Shown piece after piece: positions 11,554 to 25,400 of a stretch of 64,000 nucleotides of DNA. The stretch covers positions 1 to 64,000 of the forward strand of contig VXAU01003716.1 of NCBI GenBank assembly GCA_013399695.1, written 5' to 3'. The stretch comes from Formicarius rufipectus (taxonomy: Eukaryota; Chordata; Aves; Passeriformes; Formicariidae). How positions within the stretch are numbered: the stretch's first letter is position 1; each line of letters opens with the position of its first letter. Below the pieces are notes generated by a model that had not been told where the DNA came from, did not search any database, and saw only the letters and a program-made list of their open reading frames with translations. Position numbers and translations under genes: made by a program.

Positions 11554-14500
11554 CTGCAGTAGATTGAAAGTGAAAACAGAAAGAGAGAAAGAAAACTGTT
11601 ACTTACGGATCCAAGGAACAGGAATCTCCTTTGTGTTCTTAATTATAACTCTCACGAGAGACCCAAGTCATCACAAAATTATAGCTTGTGACAAAACCAA
11701 GCTTGCAATAGGAACAATAATAGCAACAAGCACTACAAAGGCTGGCCATAGCTTGCCTCAAACAACACTTAAGGCAGGTTTCACCTGCATACATGGGAGT
11801 TCTGACAACAAACTTGCTTTGTTGGGATGTTTTTCTGAATCATCAAACCAGTGATTACCACACAAAAGCTCTTAATTTGCAACATGAGACCTTCAGGAGC
11901 ACAATTCAGAGCTTTTCTTTCTGTAATTGATGCAATTGTTCATTCTGCTTTAAACTCCTAACTAGGGCAACTGCAGAAATATTGGGGAAGCTGACTATAC
12001 TTTAACAGGGAAGCTCAAGGATCAATTTCCAACAGCACCACCCAGAGTAAAATGATGTCTTCTGATTGAGGCATTTTATTCTGCTTTCCTTAGATGCTGC
12101 CAGAAGTCCTCCCCACCTGCACAAACAGCAGGTGTTCACTAAAGGCAGAGGAAATGCAGGGAATCCCAATACGCAGCACCACTGAAACACAATCATGTTT
12201 TGTTTGCAAAACATGGGTATGTGTGGATTTCCTTTTGCCTCATGAAAAGCAGGACTGAAGTGGTGTCCTAGGTCCCCTCCATTCAAATAGCAAGTCAATT
12301 ACACATTTACACAGCAGTTAGGATTCTCAGAGACCTACAGTTAAGTTTTTAGAGGAAAGACAAGCAGACACCCTTGAGTGCTGCATGCCCAGCTAGGCCT
12401 TCTGCAGCCATGGGGAGTATCTAGCCCTTGGCATTTTGAGGAAACCAAACCACTTATTTCAACTCTGTAATAAAATATCAGAGCAAATTTTTTTTTTTTG
12501 CTGTATGCCTAGTACAGGAGCAGGTGATCTAACACATCAGTAGACTGAAACTCACTTCTGTCGAGGCATTTTAAATTTAAGATACGATCCCCAACTCTTT
12601 TAAAGTCAGCTGCTTTCAGACTAGCTTTGGTGGAGGGACATGCATGTCAAAAATCTGAGAGAGTTCAAATATGCTCCCTAGAGATCTTATTTCTACTTTA
12701 CCATCACTTGCCACTTACCAGCTTTTGCTGCATTTAAATTGGCTATCACTCTGCAATTATAAAATAAAGTCAGTGAATTCAATTTCCCCTTACCTGCTCA
12801 TCAGGGAGAGCAGACAGAGTGAACCTTAGCCTTTGTTTGCTTGAATTTTTAATTTTACATAAGAACTCTGACATGCAAATACACACCATAAGGATTTCCT
12901 TGGTAATTGTTTCCTCCAGCAACTGTGCAGACATATAGAGGATTCATTAAATATGCAGGTGACCAGATAATGCATAAACATAAGAGCATGATTCAAAAAG
13001 CAGTTAAAAAGTTAAGAGAGAGAACTCTTGATGTGACTTCTTGGAAATTTCAGCTGTCCTGGGCTTTAAGACTTCAGAATTCAGGACTGTCTGAATTCTA
13101 ACTCATCTCAGACATCCAATCTTTCTTCCTTTCATGGCATTCTCAGCAATTTGCAGAAAATCAATTCAGTAATGAAGGGAGGCTGAAAAAAAGTTGTTCA
13201 GATCTTCAACTGACTAGCAGGTCAGGAAAAACTGAGCTCATATTCTTGCTATAAATAAAAAGAAAGGAATCTTCAAATTAAGGTCTGAGCATCTGTTACT
13301 AGTTCAGATAACTGGCAGACTAACATCAAGAACCTGTTTTCTTGGAGTCACTTCAGATCTGCACATTTATTCTCTCAGACTTTGGAGGACAAGATTTGAA
13401 TCCCAGAAGAGAGAGTTGTTTGGACCTCACCAAGTTCAAGTTAAAGCACCATTGATTTTTATGTAAACTTGTAATCTCCAGTGGATTCCCAATCCCCAAA
13501 CAGAAAATTCTGTCCAGGTGAAATTTAAACTACTCCTAGTTATGTTGAACAGCTTCCTTTTTCCTCCCTGACTGTCTTGATTACATGCAGTGAAGTACAA
13601 CACTGTGAGTTATGGCAATACCTGTTAACAGGGTATTTGGTACTACCAAGCCATCAGTTATTTTTTCACTGGAAGGAAATTCCTTGTTTTCAGGATTTTT
13701 GACACAAGTACAGGTATGACACAATCATACATCACATTTATACTCCATTCTCTCCCAGGGTTCCTTCTGCTTGGAGTCTGGATGATATTTTCATTTCCAA
13801 GTTTGCTCTGTAAAATGAACTGGTTAACTGATACATGTCCATTTATTAATTCAGTATTAATTCAGTACCTTATAACAGTTCAATACAGCTTATACAGAAA
13901 ATGATTCTTGGAGTTCATCCTAGAATGATATCCTACAGGTAATCAACATCTGATAGAAAATAGCAAGTTACAATAGCAAGTTGTGAAAATTGGAGTAACA
14001 ACTGCTTGTTTGGGGTTACTTTTCCTGAAACAATCCTTTTTTCTTCTGCCAAATATTGTCTTTCATCAACTCTCCTTAAGACTGAAAGGTGAGTCTGAGC
14101 TGTGCACAGATGTGGAGTAGCCAGAGCCATTTCCAGACAGATGAATTCTCAAAAACCTTTATAATTGGAAACAAACAAAACTTATTTTAAATGGCATAAG
14201 TGGATTTTCTCTGTGCAGGAGAAAAACTTAGTTGTGGTGGTCATCCAACTACTTTCATGGATAAAGCCAGCAACCTCAAAACCAAGGTCTACTTAGATAA
14301 CAGGGAGTGCATGCTGACGATGAAAGTAAGGAAAGTTGAACTGGGGCAAGGTAGGATGAAATTTTGCAAAACAAAGGGCACATGATCTCCATCTTGCCTT
14401 TTCTCCTGGGACCTGCCATCACCATGGGAAGTTCTGGACTTTCATAGGACTCTTTGGTGGTAGCTATTTAATTCTTTTATTCTAATCTCTTTCTTTACTC

Positions 14501-17500
14501 CTTCTCTTTCTCTCTTTACTCCTGTTTCTTCTCTTAATATTTTCCTCTCTTCACTCATGCTTTCCTTAATATTTTAGGTAACTTAGAATTGATAGGTTGT
14601 ATTTTACCAGGAGTTGGTACGTGCTGGGTAGTTCAGTGAAATATTTTGTCTTGGTTATATGTTACCCCTTTTGACCTTTTGCTAAAATGCCTATTTTCTC
14701 ACTAAATTGAAAGAAATCTATTGGGAAAGGTACGTGGGGTTCTCTCTTTACACAACCTTAAGGTAGGAAAGAACTAAAAGACTTTGCAAAATTTCAAATT
14801 ATTCTAGAGCCTTAAATAAAAGTAATACTCCCAGTAAAGCTCGAGGCTTTGGGACTGGGGTCTTACAGTTGTTTCATCTGAAATTCATAATGTCTTACTA
14901 AAAATACATCTAAGCTTTAGGGGCAAAACAGTGTCTTCAAATCCCTTCCGGACCACACCTGTGTTGCTAAGGCTCCCCTGATTTTTCTGGTCTTGGTTTA
15001 GAAGGAAAAGAATGTTCTAGTGAAGAGCAATGCACCTCCTTCAGAAAGCTATGTGACAAAATGCATTTGTATGGTCAGGGGAGGTGTCCAGTGAGATCTC
15101 CCATTTGGTGTCCTGCCAAACAAGGAAGCAGACTGTCACAAGGTATTACATAATTAGTATTTTATTCATGTGGAAGTGTTCCATTTTGGCTAGCTCTGCA
15201 GGAAGAGATGCCAAATGGTTCCCAGCTCTCCTGAGTTAAGTGGGATAGCTGTCCTACATGCTTCAGATCTGCTCCAAACTGGCTTCAAATAGCTGATAGT
15301 TATCATGGGGATGCAAGGCCAAGAGTATAGTTGTTGAGTTTGACAGTTCTTTTGGTCAATGCAAGATCATTAACAGGGCTGGATACTGACACACCTAGTA
15401 ACAGAAGCAGTCATTAGAGAACAGCGCTATCACAGCTCACCTTCCAGGCTGTAAAGTAATCCTGTAAAGCAAGTGCCATGATGGAACTGTGGCAGAACAC
15501 TCACAGGGAACGCAGGTGGGACAACTGGTGGGGATGATGAGAAACATTAGATGAGAATAACCCATTTTATCATGCAGCCTGACTCACAGAGACCAGCACT
15601 GAACAAATGAGGTAATACTGCACTGGGAGCACTGCTCTGCAGCAGCTCAGTACTTTTTGATGAGTATCCAAGCTGTATTGAGAGGGCACTGGGCTCATTC
15701 CAGCACTAGATCTGACAGCAAGGAGAACAGGCATCATAGATCAAGTAGAATTATTGTCTCTCTATATCTTTTAGTCATGAGCCAACTATCAAGATGTGTT
15801 CCCACCACAACCTGTTTCACTGAAGAATCATGACTGAGGGGAATTTAAATATTAATTTCTGAAGGAAGGGTATGAAATCAGAGAATTCAGTGTTGAAGGA
15901 GAAAATGAGATTAACTGATTTCCCTTTTCTCTGTGGCCATATGTTGACAAGAAGATGGGCGACCCGTAAACCCCAAACATTTTTAATGTCACTAACAGCT
16001 TCATTAACATTAACACATACCACAAAGTCTTTAGAAATAGAAGAATAGTCATGGTTACCCAAGCTTGGGCAGGGGGAGGAGGGGTGTTGTTTTTATGAGG
16101 GGAAATAAAATACCATAAAATATGAGGGGAATAGGAACATTTTTAATAGAGAGGATGAGGATTGCTATGATGAGCAGTATTAGACTCACAGAAAAGGGAT
16201 AACTCTTCATTTGGGAGATGACTACACCTTGACATATGTAACCAGAGAGAGATCTTGGGCCCTTTAACTTGTCCTTTTTCTGGGGATTGGCACAAAATGC
16301 TAAATGAGACATTCATTCACCTAATCAGCAGAGGAAAATAAAAAAAAGGGAAAACAAAGTCCAATGATTAAACGACAACATAACTCAGCATAAAGGAGCC
16401 CTGTGTCACTAAGGCTTGCCAATGGATACTGGAAAGGTCAGTTACAGCTGCCTAACGCCCTTCCTATTTGTTTATGAATTAGAATGTCACATTTCCAGCA
16501 CAAGACATAAAAGCCTCCCTTCTTGACCCTGTTCTATCCAGAGAAATAAAAACAACCACTTGCAAAATATAGATGTATACGGAGAAGTGGAAAGGCATGG
16601 AAAACATTCTCCTCTCCTTCTGGTCTAGGAAAGCCACACTAGTGCCACAAACACTAGAAACAGATGAGTCAGTTAGAACTCCTCAGAAAAAAGGAGGGAA
16701 TGGGAAGAAGTGTTGCTTCCTGGAGGCCAGCAGAGCTGCAAGGCCCTTCCTATGCTGCGCGGACAGAAAATCAATTATACTTAGCTGGGCTTGAAGGATT
16801 AGACCAGAATTGGTATTTCTTCCATCTATGAAAGCCAGGACCAGAGCTCCTGAAGTGAGCTCATCTTTTCATAGCATTCCTACACTCTTCTTCCACAGTA
16901 GCAGCATTTTTCTTATTGCACAACTGATTTAAAGGGTCTGACGGGAGGGGAAGACAAATTTGTAACAGATCCTGGCTGGCTCTCTGAGATCTCCCTAATG
17001 GCTCTATTGTAATTAGATTTGCAAAACCAGCAAAAGGTCTCATTTTGAATGGCAACAGCTGTTGACATCAAGATTACATTGAATAATTTACTGGTTTAAT
17101 TTTAGCTGCTAAACAATAAGAGCCTCTTGTAGAAGACTATTTCATTGGCTGGTTTTTTTTTCTCTTTTCCCCTGGCTGCCTCTCTTTTCATTATATGCTG
17201 GACACCATCAACTGTCTGAGGAACAGTCATTCATAACTTATGTGGCTGGTGCAAAACTGTAGGTGTGTATGTAACTTCTGTTATTTGTTGCACAAATTCT
17301 TAGTTCTTAGACAAGATACATCAGCTATATAATTCCAAATGTAACAAATTATTCAGAGCATATAGATAGGACTTGGGAAATTCATGCTCCAACTCAAACT
17401 CCTGGACAAAGTCTGGTTTCAGACGAACTCTTTGCATCAGTTCCTGTAGGAAAAACAGAGCAGCAACACTTGTCTCACAGTACCACTGTTGGCTTAGTTC

Positions 17501-17863
17501 ACCAATGCCAAGGAGCAGAGATTCTGTCAACAAGCAAATAATATTCATTTTACAGGCCTACATTAAGTGAAATAGCAGCATTTGCTACAAACCAGTAGCT
17601 AGAAGGAAAGCTAAGGGCACTGCTGTGAAAAGGTGGTCTCTATGGTTTTCAAAAGGAACAGGTAAGCTTTTTTGTGATAAGCTGCTGGGCATTCATGACT
17701 AGAACCTGAATGCCATGAGAGACCTGAAAATGAAGGTTAAATTGCTGCTGCACACTCTGTTTTCCGAAGTGGGACAAGTGCTTTACTAAGCCAAACTGTA
17801 TGTAAATCATCACATGCTATGAACAGTAAACATGATGGCTCACTGTACAGAATCTGCACTTAC
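11554..17863 (-). other. ERBB4: Intron between exon 15 and the JM exons (6,310 bp)
   Basis: The intron begins GTAAGTG after exon 15 and ends at the JM-b acceptor. I see no further exon, RNA gene or clear mobile element inside it. It contains pyrimidine-rich stretches (for example 14470-14580) and short poly-T runs. The open frames here are short and lack homology that I recognise. Confidence 0.8.
11561..11600 (-). promoter_or_regulatory. ERBB4: Strong polypyrimidine tract ahead of the JM-b exon
   Basis: On the gene strand this reads as about 40 bases of nearly pure pyrimidine, including TTTTCTTTCTCTCTTTCTG, and ends at CTGCAG. It contains several UCUU and CUCUCU-type elements of the kind bound by PTB proteins. 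The JM-a exon has no tract of similar strength. The sequence shows the asymmetry; a role in choosing between JM-a and JM-b is inference. Confidence 0.6.
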
Positions 17864-18018
17864 CCTTGGGTGCAGTTTGGATGACATGGATGGCACTCAC
17901 GATCCTCATCAGCATACTTGAAAATGAAGCTGTTGGCCCCCTGTAAGCCATCAGGACATTTTTCCACACAGTTTGGACCATCCTTAAAATGGAAACACTT
18001 TGTGCAGTGGTCAGGTCC
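17864..18018 (-). CDS. ERBB4: ERBB4 exon 15, domain IV (155 bp)
   Basis: The exon encodes domain IV modules: GPDHCTKCFHFKDGPNC, VEKCPDGLQGANSFIFKYAD, then EDRECHPCHPNCTQG. The acceptor is CTCTTCAG and the donor GG/GTAAGT. It starts in phase 0 and ends two bases into the glycine codon, which either JM exon completes. All eight cysteines of the furin-like repeats are present. NCT is a possible N-glycosylation site. Compared with human (from memory), F replaces S after CTKC and E replaces P in YAD.DRE. Domain IV holds the tether that packs on the domain II arm in the inactive receptor. Confidence 0.97.
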
Positions 18019-19484
18019 CTGAAGAGCATGGAAGAAGGAAATGCAGTGCATTCAAGTCACTGTTATCTTTTCCTGCTGCACTAGAATTGCGGGTCCTAGA
18101 CTGGCAGCATACTCAGCAACAATTGCAATAGCATCTCTTCTTAATGAACAGTGAATTACCTGTATGATTCCAGTCTCTGATAAGGAGCAGCAGACATATA
18201 AATTCTGGTGTTTTCCACCCTTAACTTACTCTGTAGAGAGCAAGACTAAACTCCAGCTTCTAAAGGGGTTTCTTAGTATTATTGATGCTCTTAACACAAC
18301 GAACCTCATTCCCACTTTAATGCTGAGAAAATTCCTGAAACACTATTCAATACTGAACCATTTTTGCAAAGCAGATGCTGTAGCCTTTTCTCTATCTCTG
18401 CACTCTAGAACTATTTTCCACATTGCATCTTGCACGTGGCATCTGGTCACAGCAACACTGAAGAACTAAAGGTCTTCTTCCTCTAAATACTTACAGAGGC
18501 TTAACTGTTACAAACTACAAACCAAGGCTTCTGGATAATGTAAAAGTAAAATTTTAAAGCTTTGATGATAAGCCAGTTATAACAAATCGGGTGTTGAGGT
18601 TGAGAACGGGTCTAGGATTTTATGTCCATACGCACTGCAACAAATCCAAATTTCTCTCCTGGATTAAACACCTGAAACATTAGCTCCTTGGTTTATGGAT
18701 ATATTAGAGAAAACACAGTATTGTAACAAATGATGCCATTTTTTTCTCTCCCTCTCCATTCAGTAAGTTAGAAAAATAAGGAATTCAATTATGGGTTATA
18801 TTTTCTCAATGATCAAGAACCTAAAACACAATGCTTTCCCAAGATATTTGTGACTTTTAATCTTGGCAATAAACAGAAAACTAAGAGACAACTTATTATA
18901 AATGAGCAACACTCTTTGAAAGAAGACTTACTGGCCATTATACAAGTGGGTGACACAGTTAATATGAATTTTGGATGCATGAAAAACATTATCTATCAAA
19001 AGGACTTAAAGGCTAACCTAAGTACAAAAAATTCCCCAGCAAATTGATCTAAGAGATTGAGAAAAATTCCTTTTTTTTTTTTTTTTTGTGTGTGTGTGGA
19101 AAGGAAAAAAAGGGCTCAACTGAAGCTGTAGTTCAACAGGGCAGAACTAGGTATAAAGAATGAGAGCAGGGATAAAAGAGGGCACTCAAATCACAACTGT
19201 ATGCTTTCTGTCAAACTTTTTTGCATCTGTACCACTAAAGCATTAAGATAACACAGAAGAGCTTTTTAAACCACTTTCTTAAGGAGACCGATCCAAGCAA
19301 GTTTACTCCCAGCACCCATTTAACACAAGCAGAATTCTCTCTCTACATGCAGAATATGCACATTTTTTGCTTTTTATGTTAAGACTAATTTTCAATAGCT
19401 GCTTTAAACTCTGTAAGCTGAAAATATCTGTCCTTTAGCACACTTTTACAAGTTTCCCCATAGCATAACAAATTTTGTTCTTAC
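18019..19484 (-). other. ERBB4: Intron 14 (1,466 bp)
   Basis: The donor is CCG/GTAAGA and the acceptor CTCTTCAG. Its only notable content is a poly-T run followed by TG repeats at 19071-19098. No other feature was recognised. Confidence 0.85.
19071..19098 (+). repeat. Poly-T followed by (TG)n
   Basis: A run of 17 T is followed by about five GT units. It is a simple sequence inside intron 14. Confidence 0.9.
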
Positions 19485-19578
19485 CGGTCCATAACATGTG
19501 ATCATGTTTTCCTCCATCTTTTCACACTGAGGATCACATTCCACACAGATAGAACCATTGGCAAATTCTCGAAATTCC
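19485..19578 (-). CDS. ERBB4: ERBB4 exon 14, domain IV (94 bp)
   Basis: The exon encodes (G)EFREFANGSICVECDPQC, then EKMEENMITCYGP. It completes the glycine codon split from exon 13 and ends in phase 0 at CCG, before GTAAGA. NGS is a possible N-glycosylation site. Four cysteines of the domain IV repeats are conserved. The segment after EKME is the most diverged of all exons here: human reads EKMEDGLLTCHGP from memory, whereas this bird has ENMITCYGP. The acceptor is TTTTCCTAG. Confidence 0.96.
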
Positions 19579-21775
19579 CTAGGAAAATATTTTGCAGGCA
19601 GGTCAACTTCAGACTGAAACTGACACAAAATGGCTGCCCTTCACCATCACCATTCCTGAGGGAATTGATTCCAGGTGTACTGAGGCCAGCAAGCAGTGTC
19701 AGATGAGACCAATCCTGCCAATATCACACTGCTTCATGCAATCTGGAAACAGGGCCCATCAGCGTCTCATTCATAGCCACATGAAGCAGATGACATCTTG
19801 TTCACTAGTATAAATACATAGTGGTTTCCCCCCCTCCTCCTTTTCTTAAAAATACCGACGTCATTAACAGAACAGAATAACTCAGCTCTTGATTTTCTTC
19901 CACAGAATTGCTACTTATTACATGTCAGGGCTAAGGAAACACTCTTGTTTTAGAGCCCTTCTCCAAAAGGCTTGTAATATTTTCAACTACAATTCTAGAC
20001 TGAAGTCTGAATCTGTAAAATGTCAAAACAAATCCTTTTCATCATTTATCCACAAGAAACTATCACACAAGGGACTTTTTTTTATTTAACCACTTATAAG
20101 AGGTGGAAGAAAAAGTAGTGATGGCAGGTCACATTTCTTCCTTCAAATATTTCAGCTGCCACTTGCCCCTTACCATAAATTGCAGCACTCTTTCAACACA
20201 ATTCATCCCACCTTCTTCCAGGCCAAGATGAGTTAACTGCTGAACAGCTTTTTTCTCTCCCACTAAAGACAGACATTGTTTTTAACTCTCTCAGACTGGA
20301 CCAATGAAAGCTTTGCAGATGGATTCCATCTTGTTGCATTAACCAATTAAAGGCGTTAAAAAGGTGTTAAAGCTCATGCTAGTTGGCTCTAGTAACATCC
20401 AGATAAAATGTGAAGGTCTCTGTGCTTAGTTTGTTGCTCCTTACCCTCCATTCCTCTACAGCCATTAGGATCTGCTGGGGACATTAGGATTGAGCTGAGG
20501 AAAACCTCACTTGAGTGTTGCAAGGTGGATCTTTCCTGTTGAGAACTTAAAAAGACCTGTCAAATACAGGTGACCCTACCCTGAAGAACTGTTACTGCCC
20601 AAAAACATGAATGTGCAGAGTTCTCAAACAAACAAAAAATTTCTTCCCAAGCCCAGTTTATTAGTATTTTCACATATTTAGGGCAGAACTGAGCCTGTGG
20701 AAATCCATTGAACAATACAGAATAGAACATCCTTGAGACTTGAGTGCTGGTCTCCTCTTGATCTTACTGGGGCCCCATATATTCCAGCGCATATGAGAGT
20801 AAAACTGTGGCTTGCAACTCTTCTTTTTACTGAGGGGTAAGGGAGAAGGAGAGAAGAGGAGCTTTTAAGCACATAAAACCATGCTCTGACAAGATATTTT
20901 TAGCATGCGTTCTCCAGATAGAAGAGTATATATGGGAGTCCGTTCAGTACCCTTTCCTTAACAGTCACATGAGTTGGCATCCAAGACAGAAAAAACAGGA
21001 GAACAAAACCATAGAGTTACTTTCAATTACCAGTCTGAGCTAAAAAAGAGAATTTAAATCATTTAAGGGTTTTCATCTTGTCTTTGAAAGGAATGTGTGG
21101 GACCTTGTTATACTGCTACATAGGAAGGGAAATTCCATCCGTTTCTCTACATAACCTAATCATGAATTTCTGCTGCTTTAGCTGATACAGACAGTTCAAT
21201 TCTGTTTTTCTGTCATAAGGCAGATTCAGCCACCTTGGCTGTGCTGTATGCAGGTATTTCCCAGCATAAGCAGCAGAGGAAAAAGAACTCATGTTGGTTT
21301 TTATTATTTATATTTGTGTGTACAATTACACAGTGCATTATGAAAAAGAGAGTGGGTTTTCGTAATCTGGGGTCCTTATTCAGAGAATTTCTTTATCACA
21401 CACCTACATCTAACTCAACTGAAACAACCTAATGGTATGATTCTGATTAGCGGTGTCAGTATTCAAGTAGGGCTAACTGGTGAGGGCTTTTGTAAGTCTT
21501 CACTTAAATCATATTGTTCACGTCACCAGGAATGCAACAAACTTCTGATGTTGCATGACAATTTTAGCCAGCAGAATACCAGGGAAAGCTTTCTACACAA
21601 TTTCAGATCTAAAAATGCTTAAATCTTACCCCACACCATATTTTCACTCAAAATCAGTAATATTGGCAATGGAGTCAGATATTGATTAATACAAACCCAA
21701 AATAACTTGATCATTAAAATCCTGAACAACCTAATCAGCAACTACAAGGTACAGTGCAAGGGTGAAATATCTTAC
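19579..21775 (-). other. ERBB4: Intron 13 (2,197 bp)
   Basis: The donor is GG/GTAAGA and the acceptor TTTTCCTAG. I recognise no exon, repeat family or RNA gene in it. Confidence 0.85.
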
Positions 21776-21908
21776 CCATCATAGAGGTTACAGGAATCTA
21801 TGCAGGTCCTTCCCCTGATGAAGCGCTTGCAGGAGAGACACTGGTCTGGCCCTGGCCCCCAGCAGCCGTCACTTGAGCATAACTCATTACACACCATTCC
21901 ATCAGCAG
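21776..21908 (-). CDS. ERBB4: ERBB4 exon 13, start of domain IV (133 bp)
   Basis: The exon encodes (T)ADGMVCNELCSSDGCWGPGP, DQCLSCKRFIRGRTCIDSC, then NLYDG. The acceptor is a CTCTCTCTCTGCAG tract and the donor GG/GTAAGA. It completes the threonine codon begun in exon 12 and ends two bases into a glycine codon. The GCWGPGPDQCLSC signature of receptor L-domain/furin-like junctions is intact, with all eight cysteines. Differences from human (from memory) are small: N-E for N-H after VC, KRFIRGRTCID for RRFSRGRICIE. Confidence 0.97.
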
Positions 21909-22069
21909 CTGCAGAGAGAGAGAGGATAGTGTCATTAATGTACACAGTCTTCCAAAATCCAAAGGAAAACATGTCATCGGTCTTCCGCCTTGTAAACTGA
22001 ATATTCAGATTCTCCAGAAATAGAACAGAGAAGAAGCAGAAAATTACCATCATTCTACTACAGAAACAC

Positions 22070-22400
22070 ACTGTGCACTCACAGCTGGAATACTGTGCAC
22101 ACTTCTGGTCTGCTCCTTTCAGAAAAAACGAAGTGAGAAAAATATTTAAGAGAGTGCTACAAGGATGATCAAAACCAGAGAAGACTCTCTATACCAGGAA
22201 TAAATAGAGAAGCAGCATTAGAAATGCGTGAGGACATGATAAAGGCCTATAAAATCCTGAATGACATGGAGGTAAGTAAACATGAAACAATTGTTCACTG
22301 CTTCTTCTAAGTCCCTCATGGGCATTCAGAGAGACAGGAATCCAATAGGGTTCAAAACTGAGATTTTTCTCCATAGAAAGTATAGATCAACCTGCAGAAT
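22070..22400 (+). mobile_element. Old CR1/L2-like LINE fragment
   Basis: The plus strand encodes traces of the C-terminal reverse transcriptase region of CR1-type LINEs. Near 22081 the codons read SQLEYCAHFWSAP, the equivalent of the CR1 block LEYCVQFWAP. Further on, GAGGACATGATAAAGGCCTATAAAATCCTGAATGACATGG (in two pieces around 22227-22270) matches the usual RGDLI-YKYLKG region at DNA level. Stops and frame breaks are common, so the copy is old. Limits are approximate. Confidence 0.6.
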
Positions 22401-25400
22401 TCCATGACACAGGACATGGTAAATGCCTAAATTTAAAGGATTTGAAAAATCAATTGTCCAAATCCACAAAAGGTCTACTGAACGAAGATATAAAACACTG
22501 TTATTGAAGATTCTCTGAAATAAAACTTATGGATTGTGGGGAAAAAGTTGAAGGAAAGTCACCATTAATTGTGGGTTTTAAATTATTTATTGCAAAAGCA
22601 CCTGAAGAGCCAAAGAGCCTTTCTGTATTCAGATGGAGAAAATGAGTAAAGAGTAAAAAAAAAGGAAACACATCTCTCCAGCATCTGAAGAAAGTCTGGG
22701 TGCAGTTTCAGTCAAACTCTGACATGTGAAAGGACAGATCTCTTAAATCACTTTTCCACAATGAAATGTTTTACATAAATACACACTGGGCTGAGTAAAT
22801 TAAAACCAGCAGAGATCTGGACTATCAGAGATGGCAACAATATAGACCCTTATTTGCTTCCTAAACCATTGGAAACAACTTAAGGAAAGGGTCAAATAAC
22901 AATTAAAAGTAGGTGTGATTGTAGAATTATAACACCTCCTCCAATGCTCCAGAAGGAAGATGAAGAGCTGGGAACAAACACACACACACTGAATACATGT
23001 ATAAAACAGGAACTGCAAATGCCCAGTACACATTTAAAGAGAAGAAATGGCAAAATCAACAAAATTTTTGCAAAAGCCAAAAAGCCCTTTGGCATGTTTA
23101 TATGAAATGAAAAGACAGTTGTTCTTCATGAACTACTTTTCTATATTTCCTTCACTATGGCGGCATAGCTGTGTAACAGGAAAAAAATCCAACCCTATTT
23201 TCCTTTCAGGATACCTGATGGTTTTGTCTCAGCTGTTGTTGCTGTTTACCCCTGGCCGAACACCAAGTGTCCAGAGGCCCCAAAACAACAACTTCCCTCT
23301 CCCTCCCAGTTGCAGGAAGAAAAGGTGGGGTGAAAACATGCTGGATGAAAAGTGAGTTCTAACACTACTGAAGCAGTATGAATTTATATACAAATAGAGA
23401 GAGAGAGAGAAGAAAAGGAAACTTAGTATTACTATATGCACACACACACATGCAATAAAGAACAAATAAACAAAGTCTACTTCCCAGAAAGAGACATGCA
23501 GCTCTCCTCGAAGACATAGCAAAGTCCTTGGCCGATGCCCTTCACCGCCAGAAAAGGATTGACTCAAAACTTCCATCTATTCCTTCTTATATCTAAGCTG
23601 ATGTAAAATAGGATAGAATACTTCACTCAGATACAGCAAACTATGTGATCTGTCTCCCAGGAAGGCCCAAAGTCAAACCACCACACCTCTGCAGGCTGGA
23701 ACATTGGAGGCAGGTACTGTCCACTGCAATCTACCTTAATAATGGAAGAGTATACGGAGTTTTATCACCTGAGAAGCACACAGCCCTTCTAAATCAAGGA
23801 AGAGTCAGCATAAAGATGCCTTTTGCTTTCCAAGACATGTTTTAAAACTGGTTATTCTGTGCTCCAGTGTATATAACGTTCCCCACTGAAGCACAGTGTC
23901 TCTCAGAGCAGCTGGCTATACTGGCGTACACAGTGCTTCATGCAGCAACTCTCCCAGACTGCTGCTCCATTGCCGCTTTCCAGTGCACAGCATTGTTTAA
24001 TGTTGGCACTCTGTTTGTCAGACACATCTTCTTGATCTATATAGCATGCCCATGTCCTCTTCTATTTCCTACCAAGCAATTCCTGCAGCTCATTTTGCCT
24101 GCTGACGTGCAGGAAGGCCATGCCACACTGGCAGGGTGCTTTCCTTCAGTACACACTGTCTGGTCTGGCCCCGTTACCCTGCTTTCTGACCACAGCACTT
24201 ATCAGAAAGCATTTCTTAGATAAAAATGCACAATAATTGCTGCATGGTCTCTCTCCTAGCGCATGTAACATATAGGCAAGAGAAGTGAAGCTTTTTCTGC
24301 ATTTCCTTCCTACTTGCAAAAGGACAGTTTGCTTTACTGACATTGAAAATGGCGTATCTTCATCTGCTTGTTTGATTTGCTGCCTACATTTTTGTAATTC
24401 ACTGCCAAAAAAAGGATATTTCACCCTTATAATTTTACAAGCAGCATAGGAACCAGTGAAAGATTTCATATCCTCCAGTACTTGCCCGCAAACTGACTCA
24501 AGAACAAGAGAGCCACCAGGATGCCTCCCACCCGTACTGTGCTGCCACTGACCCTGAGCAACTCTGCTGTATAAGACATGTAATTTATGGGTAGAGGAGC
24601 ATTATTATTATTGCTAACTTATTCATACACCACGAATAACTTCAGACATGAAAATTCTGCATACATTTTACCAAGGCTGGAATTTAATACTTTTTTATTT
24701 CTTTTTATATCAGATAGACTTTTTAAACACCAACATCCAAAAGGCATTCAGAAGTATCTTTTTTGTTTTTCTTTTGCCTCAAAACTCAAATCAAGACGAG
24801 CCAAACATAAAATCATTAAATTTAGGAGTCATTCCAGTTGGTCATTTAATATCCTTTCAAGTGTATTCCAGCACAGCAAGAGGGACATGAGCTACTCAGC
24901 AGAGCATTTCAGAGACATGCCTTGTCCTCCTTCCCTGAGCTGTGCTGTTAACCAGCAGCCCCTCTGCTGCAAAGAAACCACACCAGCCAGCATGAGCAGA
25001 GACACAAAATTCAGCTTTTTATTACTGTCCTTACACTAATTTCTTTTAAGCATGGCAAGATTTTTATAACAGCTACCAGATGTCAGTAGTTTCACTATGC
25101 TGCTGCTGACTGAACTTCACAGAAATCAAAGGAATTAGGCAAAAACTTTGCAATAGCAAATTCTACACATGTAACCCACAGTTTCCTTTTTCACCTACTT
25201 TACAGACATTTCAGTCATATCTCATTCTCATGCTGGCTTTGTGCAGTACAGTTCAGGAGGTACATTGACTTGGTATTAAAGGACAGATTTGGCCTGTTTC
25301 ATGCTCACTGACTACAGAGGCACCCAGATAAAAAGCCGGTAATTTCAGGGAAACCCCAATCATGCCTTAGGGTTTAGAGCACACTTTAGTGTTCCCCCAG

